Shown: positions 24,168 through 35,717 of the stretch, piece after piece | Layout: every line of letters starts with the position of its first letter | How positions within the stretch are numbered: the first letter of the stretch is position 1 | Position numbers and translations under genes: made by a program | Notes under the pieces: model-generated | Told to the model about the DNA's origin: nothing | The model's input: the letters and a program-made list of their open reading frames with translations, nothing else | Databases searched by the model: none | DNA from: Glutinoglossum americanum | Taxonomy: Eukaryota; Ascomycota; Geoglossomycetes; Geoglossales; Geoglossaceae | Assembly (NCBI GenBank): GCA_020080175.1 | Contig: JAGHQL010000132.1 | Location: 1 to 64,000 of the forward strand | DNA length: 64,000 nucleotides | Direction: 5' to 3'

Positions 24168-24621
24168 TTTTTTAGGTTGTTTCTAGGGCAAAGAGTAAGG
24201 CAATTTTAAGGTAGTTGTGATTGTTCTTGGATAAGTAGAATTTTTCACAGGACATGAAAAAAAAGAGATTCTAGCGGGGGTGTAGCATATGATGTATAGG
24301 ACAGTTAGGGAATTGTCAGAAAGCGGATTAAACAAGCTTATTCTCGAATGTGGAGCTTTGGTAGCTAACCCAGATTTATGTCATATTGTCATCATTCAGG
24401 GCCACCTATGTCATATGATATCATGATCTTCACACGCACCTTTCTGTTATGCAAATCAGTGCTGCTGTCTCAGACACCCCAGAGGGACAAAGTTTAGTTT
24501 TACGCTGCCAACTGCGTCGTCCTTAGCGCTAAAACCCACGTTTCTAGTGAAATAATTTAATATACTCTTTAGTCCCTCCTTTGGTAGATAACTAACAGTA
24601 ACCGGTGAATGCTACGGCATT
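24168..24621. other. Divergent promoter region
   Basis: This stretch separates two divergently transcribed genes and contains no coding region. It should carry both promoters. Inspection shows no clear site beyond a purine-rich run near 24255-24270. Confidence 0.4.
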
Positions 24622-25327
24622 ATGGTTCTCGGTCTCCTCACTATTGCCTCCATTCCGACATTAGTCGGGACTTGCGAGGCCGTCAGCGAACAAAAGAAAC
24701 AAAATGCGGAAGCTAAACGAAGCGAGAAGTTTAACCTAGCCGCGGCTTGTGATGTGAGCCATAGGCAGGTCGAGGAGCAGGTGGACGGTAGATTCGTAGT
24801 GTTGAGGGACGGGAAGGTTCGTACCACTTAGCTACCCCACAGTTTCTTTTCAAATTGAACCATGAGGTGCTTCCCGCTATTTTTCCACTAATACCAGAGG
24901 CTTTTAAAAGCTCTACCTCGACCACGAACCTAAGGGCTCAGACATGAAGAGTGGTCATCCATTTTGTGGATACTACTTCCAATATCCTGGGGCGGAGTTT
25001 GAAGGGCTAGTCTCAACAATCTCGGATGATCCGCCCATGCTAAATTGGATCTACATCGACCGCGACACACGAGAATTGAAGTATGGAAACCGCACTCAGA
25101 CTCTGCCGCATATCGCCGGGCCATGGGATTGGACTGAAGATGAGAAATGGTTAAAATTGGAAGATCAGGAGGCCTTTGTAGTTATGGAAGTGGAGGATGG
25201 GATATGGAGAGTGTATTACGATAAAGAGGGGGATTGGAGCGGACTGCCATCGGAAGGAAAGATTTTGGATGTTCAGCTACAGAGAAAGCCTCTGTGTGGT
25301 TTAGAGTCTAAGCATGTGCGGTGTTAA
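24622..25327 (+). CDS. Conserved fungal protein of unknown function
   Basis: Two exons (24622-24816 and 24911-25327) encode 203 residues; the 94-base intron has a GTTCGT donor, a CACTAATAC branch and an AAAG acceptor. The start reads MVLGLLTIASIPTLVGTCEA, followed by SEQKKQNAEAKRSEKFNL, then VLRDGKLYLDHEPKG and HPFCGYYFQYP. A core LVSTISDDPPMLNWIYIDRD and HIAGPWDWTEDE follow. I recognise these blocks as a widespread ascomycete-specific family with no assigned function. The hydrophobic start is short and could be a membrane anchor. The last residues are less conserved. Confidence 0.88.
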
Positions 25328-25849
25328 CCGGACTAAAGTGGCTTTAACTAAATTGAAAGCCCTGGCTGACACCCGGTACAACAAGCGTGAAGAAATCTGT
25401 GAGGCATAGCCGCAACTGCGCCCTCTATAGTGCAGTGCAGTGTACAGAGTACTGCACTGTCAATTACCATTCAGCAAGTACTACCCCCAGCCTTTTTTGA
25501 CCTATGTCACCCATCGAATGTCATTGTTGGATTAGTGGTTAGTCGCTCGCCACTGACATCATATTATCCCCGTATACGTGAAGACCCTTGAAAAACCAGG
25601 GAACCCATTGAAACAATGAATCCGGTATTGACCAGCTATGACGTTAGGTCGAAGATCTGTTAAACACATGGCGAAACGGTCATTTTACCTTTTTACCTCC
25701 AGACTCCAGGCCAACTCCCTAAGCCTTTTTAAATCACTTCCACTGGAAATACAGAAGTTACACCCATCATCAAAAGATTTTTTCTCAACCCACTCAGCGA
25801 ACCCAACCCCCTTAGCTGAAAGCACCACATACAAACAACATCAATCGAA
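25328..25849. other. Spacer
   Basis: No gene is supported. A GTGCAGTGCAGTGTACAGAGTACTGCACTG palindromic stretch spans about 25430-25459 in shorter inverted pieces (CAGTGCAGT with ACTGCACTG). The rest carries the promoter of the next gene. Confidence 0.4.
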
Positions 25850-26374
25850 ATGTCTGAAACCAAAAATCGCACAACAGGCCAACCCGGGCCCAAGATAGCC
25901 AAAAAGCCCACGCGACAGCCGACAAGATACTATTCCGAAACCGAGTCGGACGAGGAAGAAGCTCCCCGTCGCCGCAGGTCACAAAAGGGAGGTCCCACCG
26001 GCAGTCTTGTCCCCCTCGGCGGTCTAGACGGTGCCACGAATACTGCTACGGGGCTTGTGAATTCAGCAGGGCAGACTCTTCAAGGTGTTACGGGGTCGGC
26101 GTTGAGTCAGGATAAGGAAAAGGGGGGAAGTAAGTCGGATACATTGAGATTGAGATTGGATTTGAATCTCGACGTGGAGATTACCCTGAAGGCGAGAATT
26201 CATGGTGATTTGGAGCTAGCCTTATTGTATGTTTCTTTCCCCATAACTCCAACTCGTCAGGAGCCTCGTTCCCTCTTCAGCACACATAACCCATTGTCCC
26301 AAACAAAAAGTCCTTCGAGAAAACACAGTTTCGGATTTTACTAATCGTGGCGTGTGCAAGCTTCTAGGAACTAA
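25850..26374 (+). CDS. Small disordered protein with RLDLNL module
   Basis: Two exons (25850-26226 and 26368-26374) encode 127 residues. The 141-base intron has a GTATGT donor inside the last Leu codon, an ACTAAT branch and a CTTCTAG acceptor; the second exon supplies only the end of Leu, Asn and the stop. Without splicing the frame runs on to 26344. The protein has a basic/acidic start (RYYSETESDEEEAPRRRR), a glycine-rich middle (LVNSAGQTLQGVTGSAL) and the C-terminal module TLRLRLDLNLDVEITLKAR followed by IHGDLELALL. The module is shared with the minus-strand gene at 23175-24167, including intron position. Role unknown; the module may be a beta hairpin or amphipathic tail that tethers the disordered part. 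Confidence 0.82.
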
Positions 26375-26973
26375 AAACATCTTTATTCCACTGAGCACCT
26401 ATTCGTTTTCTTTTTATTCAGGAGCGCAATTCGTTAGAGATGGACCAATTTCTTGTCACGAGCGTCTGATGAGTGTTTAATTTACGTTAGGTCTTCGCTT
26501 GGATCTGCTCAAGCTTGGTGAGCTAGTGAGAAAGAAAGAATAAGAGAGATGGATAGGTGTTGTATTGGCACTCTTCTTGTTGGTGCTTGGCTCGAGGACA
26601 TTAGCAGTAGACAGCATTGAGCACTCACAGGCGGGAAAGGGGAATGCCAAAATTCCAATTTTTTTAAGAGCCAGAACGAGCGTAACAAGGAAATTGGGTG
26701 ATTCGCCAGATCCGGAATGTCGGAGATACATACGTCATGGGGCAATAATGAATACCAATCCAAGGCCATGACGTAGCAGTATTTTGCCCTAGATCCACGT
26801 CTAAGCCCACCAGATAATTCACATGGGGAGAGCGCTGATTATCGCTCTTCTAGTTTTTGAACATGTATTCCACCTCCGTTAGATAACCGACAGACATCCT
26901 CCCGTAATTTTCACAGCAACCCCCTCTCGATTTAAGATAGCACGACACTCAAAGCCTTCGTATTCTCTCCAGG
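26375..26973. other. Spacer
   Basis: No coding region is supported between the RLDLNL-module gene and the hydrolase gene. Frames present are short and unlike known families. Confidence 0.35.
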
Positions 26974-29002
26974 ATGAAACGGACTCTAGTTTTATGCTTT
27001 ATCCATGGCTTTAAAGTATTTTCCCATAGTTAGGATATTTCACTGCACTGACACGCTAATGTCTTGCTTCCAGGGAAATACCAAAACATTCTATGATTTC
27101 CCAGAGGCAGGTATAACGTCCAAGAACGTGGTACAACATCAACTGAGGTATGCGGCAGCATTTGAAAACTTTGGTATCAGAAAAATTGCCAGATGTGAGA
27201 GTCGAGTTGGCCATTTATCCAAGATATGAGACAACGGGCAACCTTGCTATCTGCACTGCCAAATTTCGAGAATGGTAGGCGATCTTGAACGATATCATTG
27301 TGATTAGGAAAGCTGACAACTCTTAAGGTTGGAAGAGCGGGCTATGGAACTCAGAAAGGAGACCTCGGATGCACCCTGGCCGCCTACTGATAGGTCGGTT
27401 GGCGTTGTTTTGGTAGCACACTCCATGGGGTACGCCAATCGAAATGACTGCGGATTCTCTTAATGGGACTGACACTTTTCAATCTGCAGTGGGTTTGTGG
27501 CAACGGATACTCTCTTCTCGATCCTGAATGACCAGCCTGCGAGTGGAGAACAGGAGTCAAACCCGATATTTCCTTTAATCCAAGGCATCCTAGCTTTTGA
27601 CACACCCTACAATGGGCTCGCTCGTTCGATGTTCGTCTACGGAGCATTCTCGCAGTACCAAAAAGTGAGCAATATCTGGAATATCATGTCCACGGTTTCT
27701 GCAGGGCTCGCCAGCGGAAGCGCAATCGCCAGTGTCAGTCGCACCTCCAATGTGCTTGCAAAACCAGCGCAGCCGGGGCCGAAAAAGCCCGCATGGAAGC
27801 TATGGCAGACAATTGCTGTTCGTTCCGGCGCTGCGGGTGCGATCGCGGCAGGAGGAGTAGCGGCCTTCATGAACAGAGAGAAGATCAAGAAAGGCATAGC
27901 TAGTTTTGACAGAGACACCATAGGACAAGGATATAACGCCTTAGGGCAAGGCCTAGCCTATATTAACCAGGAGAGCTTGGGACGAGGGTTCGCGTGGATA
28001 TCCAGCCACCTCAAGTTCGTGGGTGCCCTGACGAAACAAGAGGAAATGAAGCAAAGACTATTGCGGTTGGGTGCCCTCGAGGGTGTTGGTCTTACCAACA
28101 TGTACACATCTCTAGGTGAGAATGGCACCTGGACCGGAGGTTATTTTGTCCCAGAGAGAACCTTCTGTGCCATACCTGCGGTGGATGAGAAAGCCAACAG
28201 GATTTTCCTCAGGCAGGTGAATACCGTAGCGGGTGACGAGATTGATGCCCATCTGGCCATGTTTCGGCCGGAGAAGAATGATGGGTATGCCAAACTATCG
28301 GAAGATGCGAGGGACAAAATCATCGGCTGGTTTCGGAGTGAGTCCCCGGTGGTTGACCCGCGATACAAGATCCAACATCTAGAGCAAAAGGAATCACAGA
28401 CTGAGGATTACTCTGACATGGAAAATCACCCTGAAGTCGAAGATAAGGTCACTGAGAATCCCGATCTTAGTCCTCTGGATCTTGCAGCCGCAGCCGCAGC
28501 AATTCCTTTACCAGAAGATGAAGCTGCTAGCAGTGGGTATCAGAGTTATCTCTCTCGACTTGGCGCAAAACTTAGCCAGGCATACCCGTTCGATCGCTCC
28601 GGAGCCACGAAGGAAATTGCGACAATACCTCCAACACCACCGCTCGATTCGGAGGCTAGAAGTACCACTCCGGACGCTGGTGCTGGCCCTTCTGACCCTG
28701 CAGCTGCAGCTGCTGAAGTTCCTTTACCGCAAGACGACGTAGCTAGTAGCGGGTACCGGGCCTACATTTCAGGCATTAGCACAAAACTTAGCCAGGTAAA
28801 TCCGTTCAATCGTCCCGAGGCTAAGAACGGAAACTTGACAATACCTTTGGCCCCGACGCTGGATCCTGAGGTTCGAGGAGAAAACGTCGCAGCGATTAGA
28901 CCTGGAAATGGAAGCGTGGCAACTGCGGAATCCGCAGGAGCGAACACCGCAGTGTCCAATGAAAAGCTTGAGGGAGACAAAGAGGTGGAGAAGACGGAAT
29001 GA
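26974..29002 (+). CDS. DUF676-type alpha/beta hydrolase with repeated tail
   Basis: Five exons (26974-27015, 27074-27110, 27181-27274, 27328-27429, 27490-29002) encode about 595 residues. The start MKRTLVLCFIHGFKGNTKTF is the oxyanion-side strand and turn of a lipase-like fold. IYPRYETTGNL and the nucleophile elbow VAHSMGGFVATDTL (near residues 86-99) follow; each is completed by splicing. The later block GILAFDTPYNGLARSMF is typical of fungal DUF676 serine esterases. A hydrophobic Gly/Ala segment near 197-218 may contact or span a membrane. The last 170 residues hold two copies of a 40-residue unit (AAAAIPLPEDEAASSGY... and AAAAEVPLPQDDVASSGY...). Substrate unknown. The third exon's donor (GTATAA at 27111) is weak, so that junction is the least sure. 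Confidence 0.87.
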
Positions 29003-29901
29003 TAGTAGAACCTTTGGATGAGCACGTAGCTGGCTAGCTACCCATGGCGGAGGAATAAGTTACACACGAGATACGCAAGGGGCAAGTAATTAAATGGAGC
29101 AAAAGAGCAAAACCGCGGACAGTAGGGAATTGTACTAGGCCAGTTTTCTTAATAGAATCAAAAGCCATAATTACCAGGAACCGTTTAAGCAGCTTCAACC
29201 TCATAGAAGTAAGCCCCAAGGTGGAAGGAAATAGACCAATCGCGCTGGCCCAAACCTTAAAGTTGCGGCGTGATGGAATTAGGATGAAAGACTAGGTCCA
29301 ATCTAAGGATTAAACTAGGTACTAGTCGACGGACTTGAGAGAATTTTGGCTACCAAGTTAACCCAGGTTGCGGCTATCATTGTGTATTTTTGCTTACAAC
29401 AACCAGCAGCCAAAACCAACTCTGTAAGCTTAGACTATAATACCCCCAGCCTCATTTCACTAGCTACCGCAAGTAGGAGATCATCATCATACCCAGAACC
29501 TCAGAAAAAAAATTAAAAAGCCAAACTGGACCCCAATAGCATCCTCAGTTGCGTAGGCCATTTTGTGCCGCATTAGAGAAAACCTGATTTGGTTGGTTCG
29601 TGTTCTAGGGCAACGTAGATCTTCGCCTTAGGTTTGTGGCGGAGTCGGAGTAACACATGATGTCAACCGTTGATCATGGCCCCTTCCCCGGAGTATTTAC
29701 AAGCGGGGGAAGGCAAAGGGGGATTTAGAGACCCTTATCCCGCAAAAAATTCCGGATAAATAGAAAACCATCTGAATCAAATCGAACCCTCCCGAAAAAA
29801 AAAAAGTATTCAAGGGAAGTTCCCCCAGTCACATAAACAACTCCCTTACTCCACTAACCTCTCCAACAAACAGGCCAAGCAAAACAGCCTCCACAGAGAT
29901 C
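29003..29901. other. Spacer
   Basis: No gene. CCCCT/AGGGG pentamers, the core of fungal stress response elements, occur at about 29682 and 29714, 190-220 bases upstream of the glycine-rich protein gene. Two such short hits could be chance. Confidence 0.35.
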
Positions 29902-30195
29902 ATGTCCAACGATAAAAGCAACACCGGCGGTGGCCTCCTCGGTGGCCTAACCTCCGGCCTCGATAACGTCCTCACTGGTGGCGAAAAATCTCAAGGGCAA
30001 GGAGGGCTGCTGGGTGGTGTGACGGGCCTCCTAGGGAAGACTACGGAGGGTGTTGGAAATGTGACGGGAGGGGCGCTGAATACCGTTGGTGGGGTTGTAG
30101 AGGGGACGACTGATAGCGCCGGGAAGATCGTGGGAGGGAAGCCGGGTGAGGTGGGGGATGCTCAGAAGAGGATGGGAGGAGAGAAGAATTATTGA
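29902..30195 (+). CDS. Small glycine-rich hydrophilic protein (LEA/hydrophilin-like)
   Basis: A single exon encodes 97 residues, about a third of them glycine. It contains imperfect repeats of GLLGG and VGNVTGG type (GGGLLGGLTSGLDNV, GQGGLLGGVTGLLGKTTEG, then AGKIVGGKPGEVGD). There is no cysteine, tryptophan or signal peptide. Composition fits hydrophilin or LEA-like stress proteins, and related short fungal proteins are common, but I know of no assigned function. Its place at the end of a run of disordered and DUF3659 genes suggests a shared theme. Confidence 0.8.
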   Translation: MSNDKSNTGGGLLGGLTSGLDNVLTGGEKSQGQGGLLGGVTGLLGKTTEGVGNVTGGALNTVGGVVEGTTDSAGKIVGGKPGEVGDAQKRMGGEKNY

Positions 30196-31605
30196 TGAGG
30201 TTTTTTCGGAAGAGGAGGGATAGGTGATGCTGAGATATGTAGGGTTTGATTTAGGAATTTCTGTCGTTAGTGACCAAGGCTATGGAAGGGGAACACACGA
30301 TATAACCGGGGGGTCACCCGTCGACTCTTCTAGTCAGTTTTTTCCAAATCAAAATCTAGAGTCGCCCGGAGCTGCTTGATGAATCGAGTTGAATGACATA
30401 TATTAATCTCATAGTTTAAACCTCGATACCTACCGTACCTAGCCCCCATGGGAGGAGGCTTATAATTCGAGTTACTCGTAATATATTGTCCTTACCCTAA
30501 CTGGTAATGCGAATAACTGGCTTTGTTGCAGCCTCCTATAATTGGTGCTGGCTAAATTCTAGGTAATGTAGCTTGGCTTCTAGAAGATGTTCGATTCTAG
30601 AATTAATGCCTTGGGACAAATCGGCCTCTCAGGGGATTCGTAACTGTCACTGTGTCGATGCATGTACCTAGGGTGTATCGCGCAACGAGGCATGAACGTG
30701 TTTGGAGCGGAACGTGCTATTGATATGTGGAAGGCATTTTCATGTCCACATATAGCTATGCTCTTATGTAGCGCTAATATTAGTCAAAAATTGGTCATAA
30801 TCTTGGCAGGGAAGCTTTATCAATGGGGCCCGCCCCTGCTCCATCCGTTCTCTGTTCCGCTAGCCTTAGCAGGGCCTGACGGGATGTATCCAAGGGCGGT
30901 CCTGATGCTACAATAGCTCTATTTTCGATCTAGGATCTTATAAAGCTATATAGAACTCTACTGTCTAGAGTCGGCGCTGAAGAGGTAAAAGCCCAACCAG
31001 TGGGCAGAAGGATGCCAAAATGGAGATGTCATAGAGTACAAGGTTGAGAGATCTCGGTCTAGAGATTCGCTAAGGCGGCAATTGTTGTTAATTGTATATT
31101 AATGCCGGGATATCTACCGGGCACCCCCTGAAGAGAGTTAATTTAAGTAGATGGAGGATTAGCCTCGAGATAACAATGTTTCGTTGCCTCCCTGATGTAA
31201 ACGCATTTCCGCTGAATTGCTAGCCGTCTTGATCAAGAGGCGGTATTCCCTAGTTAAGTATTTTCAAATGAAAACATTTCGCCTTTGCGGGGTGCTTAGA
31301 TGGAAAGTTCATCGTTCCGATGGGGGCGCAGCAATCTGCGGCTGCTTCTGGCTTTTTCTAGCACAGAGCTTTGTAGGGTGGTGAGGCTTATGGGTTTGGC
31401 GGTAGTGAGCAGGGAGTCATGGCTAGATGGAGATGGGCGCATAGTGGCTGCTGGTTTCGGCGAGTTGCGTAACTACGTGAGGCGGTTGTAAGCATTTAAT
31501 ATAAAGTTTCCTTGGCGTTCAGGTGGGGGGTTCGGGTCCCCCCAACTTCAATCCGAAACTCTTTACAAATTCACAATCTGTTATGCGGTCTCCCAACTAA
31601 TAAAG
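30196..31605. other. AT-rich spacer
   Basis: No gene is supported over 1.4 kb. A GGGGGG TTCGGGT CCCCCC hairpin at 31528-31546 resembles a tRNA T-arm but no acceptor or anticodon stem is found around it. The promoter of the STAND-like gene presumably lies at the right end. Confidence 0.4.
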
Positions 31606-34383
31606 ATGGTGGATTCGATAAGTGCGATTGCTGGGCTCGGTCTGAGTGTTTCCTTCTCTTTGGCTAGCCTCGCCCGGACAATCGACACCGCACCAGAGCG
31701 CGTCGAGAAGATCAGCAACGATATATACTCGACCTGTGGTATATTGTAAGCGCCTCCGATTTTCCTGCATAGACCCAGTCTCACCCGTCCCAGGAACCAA
31801 ATCGAGAACCTCGCGACAGCCAAACCAGACTCTGGTGGCGAGTGGAGCTGTATCTTCAGTGCTCAGGGACTCGACGACATACGATCGGCTACCAAAAACT
31901 GCGAAACGATATTTAAAGAAATCGACCGCGAGTTGAAGAAAGCAAGTAAGCAAATCGCCAACAAGAGAGCAGCTGGTGGCAATAAGGTTGTTTTATCAAA
32001 ATCTGAGCGAGCCAAGTGGCCATTTATCCAGCCGGGGGTAGAGCAGTTGAGGGATGATTTACAGAGATCAAAAGGCAATTTGATGCTATTTTTAGCGGTG
32101 GCGACACTAGCCCATTCAGAAAAGCTCATGTTGAGGTATGGCCCACCCTTGATACCGTTAGTTCGCCGCTTGATCTTTAATGTTTTGTAGCAACCAGCCC
32201 ACGCCGTTGGATCCTAGTGAACAGCGACAACTCAGAGCTACTGTCATGTCCCTACAGCGAGCTGCCACTTCGCCAGCATCGAAAAGCTCAACCAAAAGAG
32301 CTCGTCGGACATCTAAGGTATGTTTAAATCAGAGGCTACTCAACAAAGCTTAGTTGATGTGATTGCTAAAGCTAAATCAGCCGTATACGACTGGCGAAAC
32401 CGGAGAGACCAGTGCTAAACCGGAAGGCAGCAGCCCTACCTCTATACCAGACGCAGGCGGCGAAGCCGGGGAGCCTGGCGGAGCTGGTCCCAGTGGGCGG
32501 ACGGGCTCAGCACCTGTCCAAGCGCAATCACGGGGGGACCCGAGAGGAGGCTCAGCTTCCCAAAACATGCCGACTCGTGGCTCTGACAACCGGAATGCAG
32601 GTCCACTTGCTGAACCAGCAAACTATTTGGGTGGTCCAACCCCCCTGTACTCGCCTCATCCCCTCATGCCTCTTCAAGGCAATCTAGGGATGACAGCGGT
32701 ACTACCCATCAAAGCCGAGTTAGCTCCGATTGCGCAGGAAGCCGATACATCCTCCCGGAGAGTCGAGAAATCACGAGCACCGTGAGTCTCTTAAGTAAAA
32801 CCCTGTTTGAAATTGCCATTGACGAAAATCTTCTGACGACAAACCCGGGCCTTGAAAAGAGCTCTCCGCCAACTATTACGAAACCTACGGCACAAGGACA
32901 CATCGGAGAGCGAGAACCAAAGCAGTATTACGAAGCCAGACAACCCCAAATCTACAGGCCCCTCGCACGCGGTGGTCTCTGCAGCGGATCCAAAACCATC
33001 CGCTCCGGTTGAGACTACGTTACAGGCCTGGACGATGGATGCGGTTCCTACGGACGTAGAGGGCGGCCCCGGCTGTGTGTGCCGAATCGAGGCTCTGCCT
33101 ATCCCACAAGAACAGATAAAAGCGCGCTTGGAGCGACAGCAAAAACGCACATCCTCTGTCTTGGAATGTCTCGAGAAGCTTAACCCCCACCAACGCTCGA
33201 TGGTGATGGGTCATGCCACAAGAAAGAATTCTAATCTCCTCGCTGTCGATGTGCTACAACGTGTGAACCTAGCGACCGTCTTCGGAGAATTGGAGATCGC
33301 AGTACTGATGTGGATAACGGAATCGTCGCCGGTGCCTCTACCGCGCATTGCAATTTTTATCGAGATGTGTATATATATTTTCCCCTCCCAAGTGCAAATC
33401 TTAGTCTGGTATCACCTACTGATTAACCCATAGCATCCGGGCGAGTCACGCCGTTCAGCGTGAACTTATCTGATACCGTCGTTAGCGTTAAGTTAATGGT
33501 TAAGGAGACGAAGGGCATCCCACTAGAAGAGCAACGCTTAGTCTTCGCCAATAGGACGCTTGATGACAATAAAACACTAGCCTTCTACGAGATCGAGGAA
33601 GAAGCAACTATAACTCTCATCCGCCATCTCCGGGAAGGAGGAATAAGCGTAACCATCAAAACCCGTAAGGGCATCCCCTCCCCATCATCCGTCCCTTGTC
33701 TTCCCCCACTAACTCCCCATCCAGTCGACGGTAATCTCACCGACATTGAAGTCAACACCACAGCCACAATCTGGGACCTCAAATATATAATCCAATCCCT
33801 CACAGATATTCCCCGCAACAAGCAATCCATCTACTTCGGAGGCGGCCCACTCCAAAACACACGCGTGATATCAGACTACAATATCCGGAGCGGGGATGTA
33901 CTGCAACTCGTCCACAGACCGTCTAGCATCGGGTCTGCGACGATGGAGTGGTTGCCTAGGTCCCCGCCTAGGTCGCCTGCGATTTCTCAGTTTGGCTTGC
34001 CGGTGGCATCTGCTGGGCCTGCCGGGTGGGGGCAGGCGCACTCGTGGGGTACGACGGATGACGGCTTTTTGGAACCGCATGGTCATCATGGCCCCGGGTC
34101 AGGCGAGGGAAGTTTAGCGCTGGAGACGGTGGATGGGGACGAGGCGGAGCGGAGAGAGGAGAAGGTTGTGGAGGGTTTGTTGGCGAAGTGGACGACGGCT
34201 TATGATGAGGTGGGGGTGGTTGGTGATGGGGATGGGGAGGATACGTTGGCGGTGAAGGATGGAGGTGAGGATGCTGGCGATGAGGAGACTAGGGATGAGG
34301 AGACTGGGGATGAGGAGACTGGGGGTGGGGAGACTGGAGATAGGGAGATTATGAACTCCTTCTTCTTTCACACACGCACATAG
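31606..34383 (+). CDS. STAND-like N-terminal domain protein with two ubiquitin-like domains
   Basis: Six exons (31606-31745, 31794-32135, 32191-32317, about 32381-32781, 32860-33368, 33434-34383) encode about 822 residues; the fourth exon could start at 32372 instead. Residues 1-190 (MVDSISAIAGLGLSVSFSLA, then LKKASKQI and KWPFIQPGVEQL) resemble the fungal N-terminal domain found on STAND/NLR proteins. A disordered Pro/Gly/Ser region follows, then the conserved block LNPHQRSMVMGHATRKNSNL and VFGELEIAVLMWI. The fifth intron splits a ubiquitin-like fold: IAIFIEMSSGRVTPFSV joins VNLSDTVVSVKLMVKE and GIPLEEQRLVFANRTLDD. A second ubiquitin-like domain follows (ISVTIKTRKG... IPRNKQSIYFGG). Neither ends in a processable Gly-Gly. 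The tail is an acidic repeat of DEETG units. No ATPase core is present. Role inferred: signalling adaptor; unproven. Confidence 0.83.
34288..34360 (+). repeat. 15-base coding repeat (DEETG units)
   Basis: GATGAGGAGACTGGG-like units repeat four to five times in frame at the end of the ubiquitin-like protein gene and encode DEETR, DEETG and GGETG. Confidence 0.75.
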
Positions 34384-35717
34384 TTGCCAATGGCCCCTCC
34401 CTCCTTCCCGGTGAGATGGAATCACCCGTGCACATCCCCCCACATACAATCAGAATTTTTCCAGAATGAAGATACTTGACACCCCGCGGATGAGAACCGG
34501 GATGCAATATGGCATATACATCGTCTCTTTATCCATTCCAGGGCTGTTGCCGAAGATAAATTGGATTCCAGTGAACCTACCTACCGACACATCCCCCCAA
34601 CCTGCCACTACCTTTCCTATGTAGCTCCATCATATTCCACTCCAAAAATAACAAGTTTACCCCTGGAACTCCTACTATGACCGGCCAATTAACCACCTGC
34701 CTACTAGAGGAAAGGGGGGGATTCATTTGCTATCTGCTTGCCAAAATCCAACACCGTAGTAATCCAAGAGATTTACCACCGTGCGGTTCTCCTCGAATGG
34801 CCACAATGCATGTTTCGCCACTCGGTAGAGGCCGCTTTAACCTGATACCCCGCCACCCACCTAGATTCCCCGTTCTCGAGTACGGGCTTTGGAATAGCCT
34901 CCAGCGACTCGCAGGGGGGGTTCAGTTGGTGACTCGGGGAGAACCTAGCTTCGGGGATTTCGTCTTGGCTTGATGGTGGTCCGGCTCGTGGTTACGGCTT
35001 GTGGCTGTTTGGATGACTGCCAAAGGATACTAAGCAAAAAAGCTGCTTATTAGCTGCAGTGCATAGCATAGTTAGGAGATGCAATAATGCCTGACAGTTT
35101 TTGTCAGCTTTTGGTGACCGACTATTGTCCCGGGGGACAAGAGGAAAATGTATTATTTCAAGGCGCTTTTCGACCACTACTGCCTCAACAGCAATCGGAT
35201 TATGCTGTGAATGAGCTGAAGGCATGTCAATATACCGTTTACTCATATAATCCAATTTCCTTGGTGGTCTACTATTGTGTTGTTGTATGAGTAGAAAAAC
35301 ATCTGTGCGGGTAGCAAAATCCGGCCTGTGGGGATTCGCGAATTCTGTACACTTAAGCCACGGCCTTGGTCGTAACGTTCATGTTCCAAGTCAATCTAGG
35401 TAGTTGACTTGCCTTCGGTGATACAAGGTCGCGACACTACCTCATCGCCTGTGACTTTGGCTTCCTCTCCTAATACAAAGTAGTATTCACTTGATCTCCA
35501 CTCTGGGCGTCCACTAGCCATACTAGCTCAAAGATCGTGAAGGGCAACTCTTTTACCGTTTCGCTTCCCACTCAGTCACCTTCCGCTGTATCGAGAGCCT
35601 CGCCCAATACTGCACGTTTATCCGACCGGTGGAAGTCGTCTATATTCCTTTTAGAATTGCAGCGGTTCGAATTCTTGTACGGTAGAAAGCATAGTATTAA
35701 TTGACTTAATAAACATT
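34384..35717. other. Spacer
   Basis: No gene is supported. Frames on both strands are short. Nothing repeated stands out until the hairpin-rich element that follows. Confidence 0.35.

Noticed and set aside
23709-24209. Leu/Phe-rich plus-strand frame that looks like a membrane protein
   Set aside because: It is the antisense of the Glu/Gln-rich coding exon; GAG and GAA codons read as CTC and TTC.
25638-25898. 86-codon plus-strand frame overlapping the start of the RLDLNL-module gene
   Set aside because: It is in a different frame from the supported protein and resembles an upstream leader with no conserved text.
31515-31560. T-arm-like hairpin suggesting a tRNA
   Set aside because: The loop lacks the invariant A after TTCG and no acceptor, D or anticodon stems can be placed around it.
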